Source of the DNA: Dicaeum eximium
Lineage: Eukaryota; Chordata; Aves; Passeriformes; Dicaeidae
Reading direction: 5' to 3'
NCBI GenBank assembly: GCA_013396995.1
Contig: VWZP01005262.1
Location: 486,298-550,297, forward strand
DNA: 64,000 bases
Shown here: piece by piece, positions 24,680 through 36,693 of the stretch
How the letters are laid out: the number at the start of each line of letters is the position of its first letter
Position numbering within the stretch: position 1 is the first letter of the stretch
Translations under genes and position numbers: made by a program
Notes under the pieces: generated by a model
Database searches by the model: none
The model's input: only the letters and a program-made list of their open reading frames with translations
Told to the model about the DNA's origin: nothing

Positions 24680-26084
24680 TACAGTCAGTGGGAAAAATGG
24701 AAAATAAAGAGTAATTTGACCCTAAAATGTAAGATTGGAGTCAGTTTCCTGATTGAGGAAGTATTTTGTGTTGGTGGTTACAACCTGAAGACATGTGATG
24801 TATTTACTGTAAGCTCTCAATTTCTCATTTGGCTGAAATGTGCTCTTTTCTCAGTAAGTGAGATCACTGATTACCTTTCAATGTTTTCTGTAATGTTAAT
24901 ATCTGTGAGTTAGCAGCAGAGTTGCTTGTGAGTCAAGCTGATGAACATTCTCCTGTAATGGCTCCAATAATTACAAACCAGAGTGCAGAGATAGTGACTT
25001 CTTCCTTACGTGTTTTGTTTCAGAGGCCATTTTACAGCTTTGTATAAACCTGCATTGCAGGCTATTAAGAAAGATAAGCAAAAGTTTCATTTTCCATACT
25101 TATCCACAAAGAAACTTCCAAATCTTCCCTTCAGCTGCATTTTTCTCTGCTAAAAACCCAACAATTGTTAGAAAGTTAGCAGCATTCATTTTAATACCAT
25201 TCCTGCAGACTAAAACTCCCATATTTTCAATGTATTGTGTGAAGTTGGGCAATAGTCAGCTGTCATGCCTTATCTTATATGTAGACTGCAAACATTTTAG
25301 GGGGTGAGATTAAGACTTCAGGCATTCTTGGAGGAAGATTATCCTGTCTGTTTTTACTGGATATAGCAAAGTCAGATCCTGTTTTCTGAGGTTGCTAAAG
25401 GTTCTACTAATACTAAATAATGCTGATATAAATAAATACATTATTTATTACTTTGTAATGTAATTCCTGTTCATCCTTGTTTACCCACTCATTAGCTTTA
25501 GTTCACTGCAATTTTTCTGGATCTCTTCCAAGATTACAGGGACAACTAACAGACCTTGAAGAAATTGATCATGTCAATCAATAGAGTTTCGCAGTAGAGA
25601 AACTTAAGGCCCACTACCAATGTAGCCTGGATATTTATGAGAACTTTTGAGACACAAAGGCATGATGAAGTGCAACAAAGAATTACATTCAATACATATG
25701 GAGATTTTTTATGTAAGGACACACAGATATGTACTTGGTATAATTTCACAGGTTTACCTAGGTTTACCAAATACATAAAAAGCATGATAGATTTTCTTTT
25801 ATTGCTACAAACCAGCTTTGCCCTCTCTCCTGTATCTTGCCATTCAAAAAAGCTGAACTCTAAACAAATGGTGTATGAATTTGAAATGTTTATATCTCTC
25901 TCTCTTCTCCTTGTAGTTGTTACCTTAAGAATATAACTCTAGGAATTAGCTACGATTTAGAGAAATTAAAATTAATTAGCAACTAAAATTAATTAAATAA
26001 GAATAAAGATTAGGATAAATAGATACCTATTTTGTACTTGCTGAATTGCACATACTTCTGGGGTAAAATTCCAGAATTATTCTC
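24680..26084. other. PTPRD: PTPRD intron, unique segment
   Basis: AT-rich intronic sequence with no recognised gene or mobile element. Confidence 0.5.
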
Positions 26085-26371
26085 TTCTCGCTGGTGACCA
26101 GTGACAGGACCTGAGGGAACAGCATGAACTTGTGTCAGGGGAGATTTAGGCTTGATATTACGAAAAGGTTTTTCACCCAGAGGGTATTTGAGCACTGGAA
26201 CAGGCTCCCCAGGGAAGTGGTCACAGCACCAAGCCTGACAGAGTTCAAGGAGAGTTTGGACAATGCTCTCAGACACATGGTGTGAGTCTTGGAACTGTCT
26301 AGTTCAAAACCACAAGTGGACTTGATGATTTTTGTGAGTCACTTCCAACTAGGGTGTTCTGTAATTCTATG
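26085..26371 (+). mobile_element. CR1 LINE 3' end fragment
   Basis: Sense CR1 tail: 'ggtgaccagtgacaggacct', 'ggggagatttaggcttgata', 'agggtatttgagcactggaa', 'caggctccccagggaagtgg', 'ggacttgatgatttttgtga', and the terminal 'tgtaattctatga'. Confidence 0.9.
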
Positions 26372-26621
26372 AAAAGAAATTCTGTGCTCATACTTTCTGA
26401 GCAAAACCAATATCCAGTCTTGAATTTCAGTAAATTAATTTTAAATTCTTCAGAAGAAATTTTTTATCACAAACTCAAGGCATATTTATATTTTTATCTG
26501 CAAAACTCAAGCACGGTATGTATCAGTTAATTCGAAACACGAGGGTTTTTTTGTCTCATAGGAACACTCACATTTACTTACTAACTTCATAACCTATGGA
26601 ATACATCCCATGTTCTTTGTT

Positions 26622-26643
26622 TGTGTGTGTGTGTGTGTGTGTG
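26622..26643. repeat. (GT)n microsatellite
   Basis: Uninterrupted GT dinucleotide run of about eleven units. Confidence 0.9.
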
Positions 26644-28861
26644 AGAGATGGTAACTGCTGCCTGACTAATACGATTCGGCTATGGTTACTTGATAAGGTG
26701 AGCATTTGATTGCTTGTGCAGAGGTATGAGTAGTATCAGTTTATCCATCCAACTTTGAAACAGTCAGCACTGATCTAGTGCACAAGGACCTAAGACTGCA
26801 AACCTTTTATTTTTTGGAAGCTATGTAACTAGCAACCTGATCACAGTACTGTACGTCTGCTTCTCAACCTAAATCTGAAAATAATGGACCAAATCTTCAA
26901 CTTAAGTAAATTTAAACAGTATCACTGTTACTGTTGATTTTCAAGCAGCTTACAGTAGTAAAGGAATTCAGCTGCTCGTTTAAGAAATCAATTTACCTGT
27001 TCATGTTGTGCATATTTCCCTCAAGAAAGGGAAAATTTTACATAATCAGAGACTTGTCATGGGTAAAATCTCTTTAACAAAATGTAGTATGAATTAATGA
27101 CTTAGGTGACTTTCTAATTATATAGAAAAAGAATATTTTAAAAACAGTCCAGTCTTCAAGGATTGCCTAATTCTAATGATCTTTTACCGAAATATAGTTC
27201 TGTCAGAAACCTAGTCAAGTTTGGTAGCAATGTGGCAGTTCAGAAAAAAAGCTGTTCTCCAAAATCTCTACTTGTGTTAATATGCATGCATATTCATTGG
27301 GCCAAATATTGGAGAATCTTCATTTTGTGAACATAACTGTAAAAAATCTTTAGAAATTTTGTAGGTGCTTTGTCTCGAAAAGCAGTACTAGTACTGGAGT
27401 TGTTCACAGCCATACAAAGTCTAGCTATGTGGTCAAAAGGCTGATTCCATTTAGGAATACCAGGCAGCAGGTTTTCTTTGGCACCACCATTTCATCTGTT
27501 GTGATCTAAAGCAAAATTTAGCATATTTTTCACAGCATTTTAAGAATCTAATACCTTCATTCTTAGAAAAGCAGTTAAAAATATAAAGGAAAATCCATAA
27601 TGGGTTTAATCATCTGTGTGATATATCCAGGGTGGAATTTATTTCAGTATTCTGGGTGTTTTTGCATCATTCACTTAAGCACTCAGTTCTATGGTGAATT
27701 TTTAGACATTCATCTGATCTTGGGAGTAAGATAGCTGCTCCTAGAAGTAAATGCCTAGACATTGGAGGTAAGTGTATGACTTTTTAATCTGTTCTTCATT
27801 GTTCCTTCGCACAAAACTATGCACACCTGCTTGACTTTCATTGTCCTTTGATTTCTTTCAGAAAAGAGGTTAATTTAGTCAGTCCTGAAAGGTCATAGTG
27901 ATCAGAATATGGGGAAGAACATGAGTATTTTCAAATAACAATGACGCAGACAGTTGGCTCTGGCTCTACAGTGCAAGATCCAATACTTTTTCTATTTGCA
28001 GTGTTTGGCAATTAAAATTACTTTGTCATAGGGATCCTGCCTTTTAACAGTGTAATGCTTTAGCTGTTGAACTAATTTCATACTCCTTTGCTGTGGTGCA
28101 GAGGAATCACCTGTAAACAAGATAAGGAAGAAATTGAGGGCATGGTGGAAGCATTCACTGGGAAATGATCAGAAAGCTTAAGAAATAAGCCCTTGCTTCG
28201 ATCAGAAAAGACTTAAATTCTCAGATCTGAGAGAACAGGGGAGGCTCAAGATATGTATCGGATAAAGAACTCAGTTCCACTTGAAAAAATAAAATGTGCT
28301 AGTGGGTTGAAAAAGAAATTTGACATTCAAGTGTGTTACAGGAGGCTTGAATTTGGAGGTCACCAGGATGGAAGGATTTACACACCTATATGAAACCTCA
28401 TTTTGACAGTGGCAAAACTAACATCTTTGTAATGGATTGCAGAAATCAAGGGAGCTAAGTGTGTGCCATGGAGCATGGATTGGTGTAGGTTTTTGGTGAG
28501 AAATTATAAGGAATTTGAAAGTTGATTGTTGGATAGTTGTGTCAGTTCTGAGGTTGAACATAGTTGTGACTGTATAGATATTCTCTACCTTAACCATTAG
28601 GCAGACAACGTAGCCTCATTGTCTGCAAGGTCCAGGTAGTTTTTTGCCTGCTTGAGGGATCTGTGGCTAACAGTTAATTGTATTGCCTTACCTTAATTAA
28701 AACTGACTAGAACATGTGTATATGACTGTAATTACAAGATTTAGTGCAGTATGGGTAAACTCAAAGGTGAGGGATGCTTTTGACACTATTTAAAGTGCTG
28801 GGTTCTTTTTCTGGTGCTATAAATATACACATTATCCTTATGCTCTCAAATGCAAAAACAG

Positions 28862-28921
28862 TCTTTCTCTTTTTTCATTTTCTCTTTCTGTTTTTTCTTC
28901 TTTTTTTTTTTTTTTCTTTTT
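28862..28921. repeat. Polypyrimidine (T/C) tract
   Basis: Sixty bases almost entirely T and C on the plus strand, ending in a long T run. Only isolated A and G interrupt it. Confidence 0.85.
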
Positions 28922-31900
28922 GCTATGTGAAGTCATATAGTCAGCCTTGTAAATTCTGATTTTTTAACATGACTGGTAATCTGTAACCTTGCTCTGAAAG
29001 CATGATTATTTTCTTGAAAAAACAGCAGTTCTTAACTACAGAAGGTGAAGTATGTCCTCTTTAAATTAAGCTACCTCAAGATTTTTCTTGTATTTCTTTC
29101 TTCTGAATTTGTATTTATAACATAAAATAATTCCCTAAAAAACTGGTCCTTTGTACACTGTATTAATTTCCTCATTCTTGGTGTCTTCATATCCGGGCAT
29201 GTAGCTTTCTGTCTCTAGGAAGGGACAATTGGAAACATCCTCCTACTCTTGTCCTAGTAACAGGGACCAACTTCAGAGAAGCTACTACATCCAATAAGCA
29301 AGAACCTGAAAAATAAACAGAAAACACAGGCTTAGATCATTACGTTTGTAGCTTCTGATACCAGGTAGGATGTCACAGGTTGGAGTTCCTTGACCAATGC
29401 AGGCTCCTGCATTGGGAAGAGTGAAAACTATGCTTCTTTTATCACTACCTAGCAGATATATTCCTGTATATCTATGCACAACTAATTAAATAATCACAAC
29501 AAAAGACTTTTATATATATAGTGTTGTTGTGCTACAGGCTGATACAAAAGTTAAGCCTGTTCATATCAACTTTACTGTACTGCTGTCTGTTGAGGAGGAA
29601 GAAAGCACACAAACATTTAAATCTATTTTTAATCATTAAATATGTTCCTGGGGGGTGGGGTTAAGGCCAAACACCTAAAAAATACACCTGGTACTTCAGT
29701 GGGCTGATTTTCATCGCTTCAGTAATAATTTTATATCAGTTCTTTTCCCCACCTTCCTTTTGTTTTGGTACCATGTATTGTGTTACATTATATTGTTACT
29801 ATTGCAGTGAGAAGTTAAGAGCAGGGAAACCACAACCTTCCAGGATTTTATTTTTTTTTCCTGGAGTTTTTTGAAAGCTGTCTACTTTTAAAAGAGGATT
29901 TGTTTTATAAGAGCAAGCATCAAAGTCTAACTTCTCAATGTTTATTGCTAACTCTAATTAGAATTTTTTCCAGTTGTGTGTGCCAGCTTATGACACAGTA
30001 AGATGCCAAATTATTGAACAATCAGAAGCTGCTTTTCTAAAGGCATTCAGTGAAGGAACAATACATGTACTAATTGATTCTTGTGATTTATGAACAATAC
30101 AGTAATTCATTCAAGAGGTTTTACTATTATTTTATGACAGGCATTGCATGTTAAAGAACATGAAGATATTACAACTTTCCAGACAGCCCTTGGGAGCAAG
30201 CAACTTTTACACACACTAAAATCAAAGTTTTCAAACATGCTTAATTTTTTACTAAAGATATGTGACTGACTGGCATTATAGTAATATATAAAGACCTTAT
30301 TTTTTCTTAAAATTTTACTTCAGTACATCTGAGATTCATCTTGGTTTAGGCTATCCTTCTACCCTGTTTGACCATTAATCTCTGCATCTCTTGTGTTTTT
30401 TAGCTTTTTTTTTCATGAAACGAGCTTTTTTTAATCTTGTTTCTTATTCCTGTCTTTCCACATCCCAATTAATTTTATATTTGGATATTCGAGGCCGGAT
30501 ATTTTGTGTTCTATTTGGTGACCTGCTGTATTTGTTGCATCCCCAGATTCAGTAGTCGAACCTCATATGAACTTTTGTCAGTACTTTCAGTTTTGTTGCG
30601 AGAAGTTCATTTCTGGTTGTCTTTTTTTTTATTCAGAAGGAAGAAAATCAGAGAAAAATTAAGTTTTGCAATAATGCAGATTTTATTCTACCTTTTGTAT
30701 TCTTTCTATACCAGATAGTAGCTTTGATGATGGAGCACAGTGACTGATCACTTGGTATGTTCTATTGAGATTTCAGACACACAGAAATTTGAATCCATTG
30801 ACAGCAAACCAAGGTTCTCAATTCTCTTCATGAACAAACAGTCAGCCATTTTCAACTATATTTTCAAGAGGTTGCTGAAGCTTGATGTGGAAAATACAGT
30901 TTCCTTAAATCTCTAATTTCTGAACATTTGTATTAGATCTAAACATGTATACACATTTACTGTTATCTAGATAAATATTTTAAGTGACTGTGAGAATTAC
31001 CATGGTTTCTTAAAGAATTTGATTCTATTATTTAAGTGGACACACAAAGTATTAATCATATACCACTGAATTTGAATTATGATGTAGAATGATACATTTT
31101 GCAGAAATAATTTATTATCATTTATAGAAGTACATACCTCTTAGTACTCCTTTGAGAACATACGTCTTAGTGTCAAAATGAGCAGTTCTTACTCAGTACA
31201 CTTGTGCAATGTGAGCTCATTTCCTTAGAGAAAGGAGTGTTAATTAAACCAACAGTTGGCAATACTGACATGCAGAGGACTGTGGTTTTCAAAGACTAAT
31301 AAGTTTTTCAAATGGCTACCAGTTTCTACTGACACTTCAAATTTAGATTTGAGTGTGGTTTGTTTATTCATTTTTGTCTTCTTTGTCCTGATAGAAGTGT
31401 CACCCATGAGGTAAGTAGATGGGACTTAAACTGGAACATTTCATTCAATGCATGAGCACAAATCCCTACACAAATTTTGTAAATACAGTGGCAGTAACAA
31501 CTGTAATACCCCTCCCTACATTTTGCGACATAATCTAAGTAGCATAATCCTGGAATTAAGTAAATTGAGACATGGAGGTTAAGTAATTTGCCTGAAGCTA
31601 AACAGCAAGCAATTAACAGAGATGGGATTAGAATTACAAAATTTTGGCTGTCAGCCCTCTCTTCTGTCCAGGAGCCAGCTGCCACTTTCAGTGCTTTTGG
31701 CTTCCAGTTCTATCTCTTGAGACTAAACTTCAGTGCATTTGTTTTCTTCATACTACTTAGATATGAACTTAAAAGGAAAGCATGACTAGGACTGATGCTA
31801 TTTTTTTTTAAATTACTTTTATAATGGTTGTAAAGACCTATCTGCCTTTGCAAGAAAATAAAGAATGAAATCCTTGTCGGTACTTATATTTTAGTAATTT

Positions 31901-34900
31901 CTACTTTTCTTTTAAAGATGGGCATGAATCATGCTTTCCTATTATGATAGAGATTTCAGAGTGAAAATCTCTGTGACAGGGCAAATGTAATTTTTTAATT
32001 TATTTATTTTGAAAAAAAATGGCTTCACTGTGTCTTACAAAGTCCTATATCGTTTTTTTAATAGCATGCTCTTGACTGAGTATCAGTCACATGTAGTATT
32101 ATGATTTCTTGGTATCTCTTTTTAAAAGAAGAATAGATTGGTGTTAAAGACAGAAGAATGGAAAATACAATTATTGAGAGATAGATGAGGTAGATGTAAG
32201 CTAGGCACAGCACTGTGGGTCAGGATTGTCTTAGATGTATCTCCAACCTCTGAAAATTATATTAAAAATCGTTGAAGTAACCTGAATAACCATGCAAGAT
32301 TCTTGTAAAGCAAGTGCAATGCTACACTGATATACAGAATATAAAATAATTGTATTTTCAGTGATTTTTAGGTGGCAGAATAGATGTCATTGTATGAAGT
32401 GCTATTGCATATCAGAATTAAAACAGAAACGAAGTTCTAGTGATTAGAAGTTTACCTTTATGTGGTGCTATGTTTATTTTAGATATGTATCTCCTTTTTA
32501 ATCAAATCTGTGATGTGGCAAGACCTCTGTTGTGCATATCTTTGTATGAGATTTTAGTTCTCATATTCTTACATGCTTTAATATGCTTGAAATCTATACT
32601 GGCATAATTTTACTAGAGACAATCTAGAACAATTTAGCTCCTGATTGCAGTGCATTGTCCTCAACGACAACAAAAATATGGTTGGTATTTACAACAGGAC
32701 CTATACACAGTAGGACTCTGAAAATATACAGCATCTAAAATGCTGCCAGTGTAAATACATTCTAATCAGTTCTTTTATGTCTGCACAGCCATATCCCAGA
32801 GCAGGCTGCTTGTGCTGTGCTAACCATACTGATGTATTGTAAGTGACTTGTAGGCAAGGAACTGGGACAATCCACTGGGGCCTTTAGTCACTGAATCTTT
32901 TTTAATATCTATAAACAGTTTTGTGACCTAGTTTATGAATGTCTGCTTATGTATCAGCAGTGCATCATCCCACAAGACATGCTAACCTGTCTTACAGTAC
33001 AGCTGAAGGTGAGCTGCATTGCACAGCTCACAGAGCTTGCTGGTGAGAGGGGTATGTATTCTGTCTACTTGGCTGGACATCTAATTTAGGCTCCATATAA
33101 TTGATTCTAGTAGGTAAATAGTAAATGTTGGTTTATAATTAATAGAAGGTGGTGTTGATCAAGTTTTGGGATGCAGCAGGCCTAACTTAGTAAGAAGGAA
33201 AGAGATTTATGAATCTCTACTAATTAGGTTTTTTAATTATTACTATTTTATAGCAGCCCTTAATGATACTTTTTTTACCAGTTTAGCTCAATAAATTATG
33301 CTTATGTCAAGTCATGTCATCTCCTAATGCTGTTCTACAAGTAGAAACTCATCTTGAACCCCTTAATGCCCCATATTGCCTATGTTCATATGGGCTGTGA
33401 GATTTGATTAGACATAAGCATATTTCTGCTTGAATAGGAATTATGAGAATTTGCTTATGTGGATGCCTTGTCAAGCATTAACACTGAATCATATTAGTAT
33501 GTAGAGTCAGTATTTTTACTAGATAGTTGATTTTTCTTTCACAGTCAGTAATCAGCATAAATGGCAAGGTATGCATTTTTGTTTTTAGATAAATAAAATC
33601 TGAGTGGAAATTTCATTCTTTGTTACAGTGCCCCAGTTTTATGCTTCCTCATTTTAGTACCTGTATTTTGAGGGTTTTAGTAAGACTGAAACACTTGTAA
33701 AGGTCATCTCTCTAGTCATAACCCAGATATTCCAAGTCTCTAATTGAAACTTGTAGTGTCTCATTTATTCCTACCTTTCTCTTGGAGCAAAACTCTTTCG
33801 GAAAGCTTGCCTGGCATTTTAAAATTCACTGCTTTTACTTTGCACGTTGAAAAGGAGTGTCAGCTCTCAGTTACCAAATAATTCATATGCAGTCTGCAGA
33901 CATTAAAATTTGAAAAAGAAGCAGTAGAGAGCTTTGAAGCAGAATTTCCTTTTGTTAAATTAGTGAATATGACAAGGTTATGTAATATTCCTGGGGGATA
34001 AAGTGGTGCAAGTCACTAACCTTCATGCTTTTTATTTGCTGCTGAAAGAAGGCTTATTACTGGATTTGCTAGCAAGGTCCTCTTTCTAACTCAGGTAAAT
34101 TAAGTTCCACCTAGCTTTTACATATATTCTTGTGATAAATACTGTGTATATACACAAGCTTATACCTATTTTGTTTTGTAATGTGCATTTGAGCATGTGC
34201 TGGTTTATGACTTAAAGGCATATCTGCAATTGAGTTAATACCATGAACAGTGGGTTAATAGTACTGAAATTCCTGTAGTCATGGGAAAAAAAAGGGAGCA
34301 TCCTTGCCCTCCCATGCATTTACTGGATAGTGAATATTACTTAGACATATGCCTGCATCTTTCAGTGCTCAGGTTAGTCACATACTAGAACCAAACATCC
34401 TGATTCTCTTTTCTTGAACTCGAGTGTAAACCAGGATTTTTTGTGTAGAAACAATTGAAGAGACGGTGGAGTAAGTAAGGGGAGACCTAGAAGCAAATGT
34501 TACCATGTTTGTTTTCTGTAGCAGTATTTAAATGAAGGCTGAATTTTGTATTTAAGCTAACGCATATGTAGCACTGATGGCTAAGGCTGTGCACTCAGCT
34601 TGAGGAATGAAAGCAAGAGGGCATGTGTGTGGGAGTAGGCCTGGCTTTGGGAGGTTTCTCCTTCAGCTTTATCATCTACAAGACTGACTGTGACAGCTTG
34701 TAAGCCCTGGCTTCCTGTTAGGCTTAGCACAGTATTGCTCTGATAGGGCACTAGTTAATTGTTGGCCCGAGTTTTACACTAAATGTCCCAATAATTTGTC
34801 ATGAAAGTATCTTAAATTGTTAGTAGGTTGCCTGCAACAGTTTAAATAGAAACAGAACAGCAATATATACTTCTTCAGCTTCTTTCTACTTCAAATATAA

Positions 34901-36557
34901 ATTTATTGGTCTATACTGTAAAAGGCGTTTTTGCAGGTTTTTCACAGAGGTTCTTCATATTTGTGGAAGCCTTTTTCATTCTCTCAGTTACTATAAGCTA
35001 AAAATGAACATGTGTGTGCGTGAATGATATTAGTTGGCAAATAAACGTCTGCTGCTGTCTGTGTTAGTTCGTATACCTCCCATGTCCCTAGGGCTCAGAT
35101 AATGTCTGTCTCTAAAACAGCATACATGATCCACAATGAAGTGAGCTGGTAACTAGGTTTGCAGAGCTTAGAGGTGCATATTAAATGTCTGCTATTTTAA
35201 CATTAGACCTTTTGGAAAATGTAACCTCCTTATTCTACTTGCGAGGCCTTACTTGGAAGTCTGTAATTTGACTTTGTATTTCAGGGAATAATGAACTTAA
35301 TGGTCAGCCTACTGCACTGACACTGTGCATTGCAAGAAATTTGAAAATATAAAAGATAGTGTTGACTTTTTGTATTTTCCTTGAGCCGTCAGCAAGTGAT
35401 ATTTTTATTTTTTTGAGCTGTTTACTTAATCTGCAGGGTGGGTATGCTCTGGCAGATTAAAGGTTGGGAACTGGAGGTGACTGCTAAATTGGAAAAATAG
35501 CCCCAAAGAACCAACCAGAAACCTCTCTCAAAAGCCAGTCCTTTGTTCTGAGTGCTTTTGCTTTTGGAAGAATACATGTAGCAGAAAGAAGGTGGGGAGA
35601 TGAGTGTTTCCATTATATTATCAAGATTTTATTACTGTTGTAGGGGTGGAGTTTTTTAAGAGAATGCTGTGATGCCTGTGAAGTAAAATAGCTTGATTTC
35701 CTTTACCCAGACTTTTGGGAAATGCTTGTTTGTACCTAGAGACAATTTCTGTGAACCAAAAGGATCAAGATTTTCAGCTGGACTTGACTGGCATGGCTGA
35801 AATGCATTTAGTAGTTGAAAGATACAAAACTGATAATTTTCATTCGCAGGATAATGAAACTATTCAGCTGCTAAGAGTAAGATGACATCTGAAGATTGTG
35901 TTGTTGCTATTCTTCTTGCTGAAGGATGTTAAGGCAGGGGCAGTTTTAAGAGGTTCACAGTGAGAAACAGAAAAAATTCTTGTGACTGACAGACAAGAGC
36001 TTTTATGAACATGCTACTTGTTAATTTAGGAGTTTCTTTGTGCAGATTTCATTAGTGCAAATTAGTTCTTGTCCTTATAGAAATAAAAACTAATTAGCTT
36101 TTCTCACATAGCCAGTGTGCAGGTTCTCTGTAAGTGCAGGTTAGAATTAAGGTGAAACAATTACTTGTAAAAATGGTCAGTCTAATTTATGTCTCAAATT
36201 ATTACTAATGAGTAAATTAGCTTCTAATGCAGTATATGAGGGGATTCTGAAATTTCTATTAAGTAATTTTCTCTTAAGTACTATGTATAGATAGTATAGT
36301 TTTTTAATATATTAACTGCTGGAAGAATTGTGAAAATAATGACAAATCATGTGATTTGTAATGCACCAATACAGTATCAGACTGTGATTATGTGCAACAT
36401 ATGCCTGTTTGTTTATTTTTACCTGGACAGGAGTCTCCACCACCTTCACCATCATTAAATGTTAATCAGTCTATGGCATTTTGATTTAGAATATAAAGCA
36501 TTTTCTCATAAGTCTGTTTAATACAGAGAATGCAAAATGGGAAATGGAGTAAATGTG

Positions 36558-36693
36558 TTGGTTTGGTTTGGTTTGGTTTGGTTGTGTTTGTGGGGTTTTT
36601 ATTTTGCTTCACTGGGTTGATTTTTTGTTTTGTTTTGTTTTTTGTTTGGTTTGGGTTTTTTTTGTTTTGGGTTTTTTTTGTTGTTGTTGTTAT
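36558..36693. repeat. G/T-rich low-complexity region with (GGTTT)n and (TTG)n
   Basis: Five GG-TTT units at 36558-36583 are followed by TTTTG, TTTGGG and TTG reiterations. The plus strand carries regularly spaced GG pairs. The open frames across it encode only F/G/V/L/C strings and are low-complexity artefacts. Confidence 0.9.
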
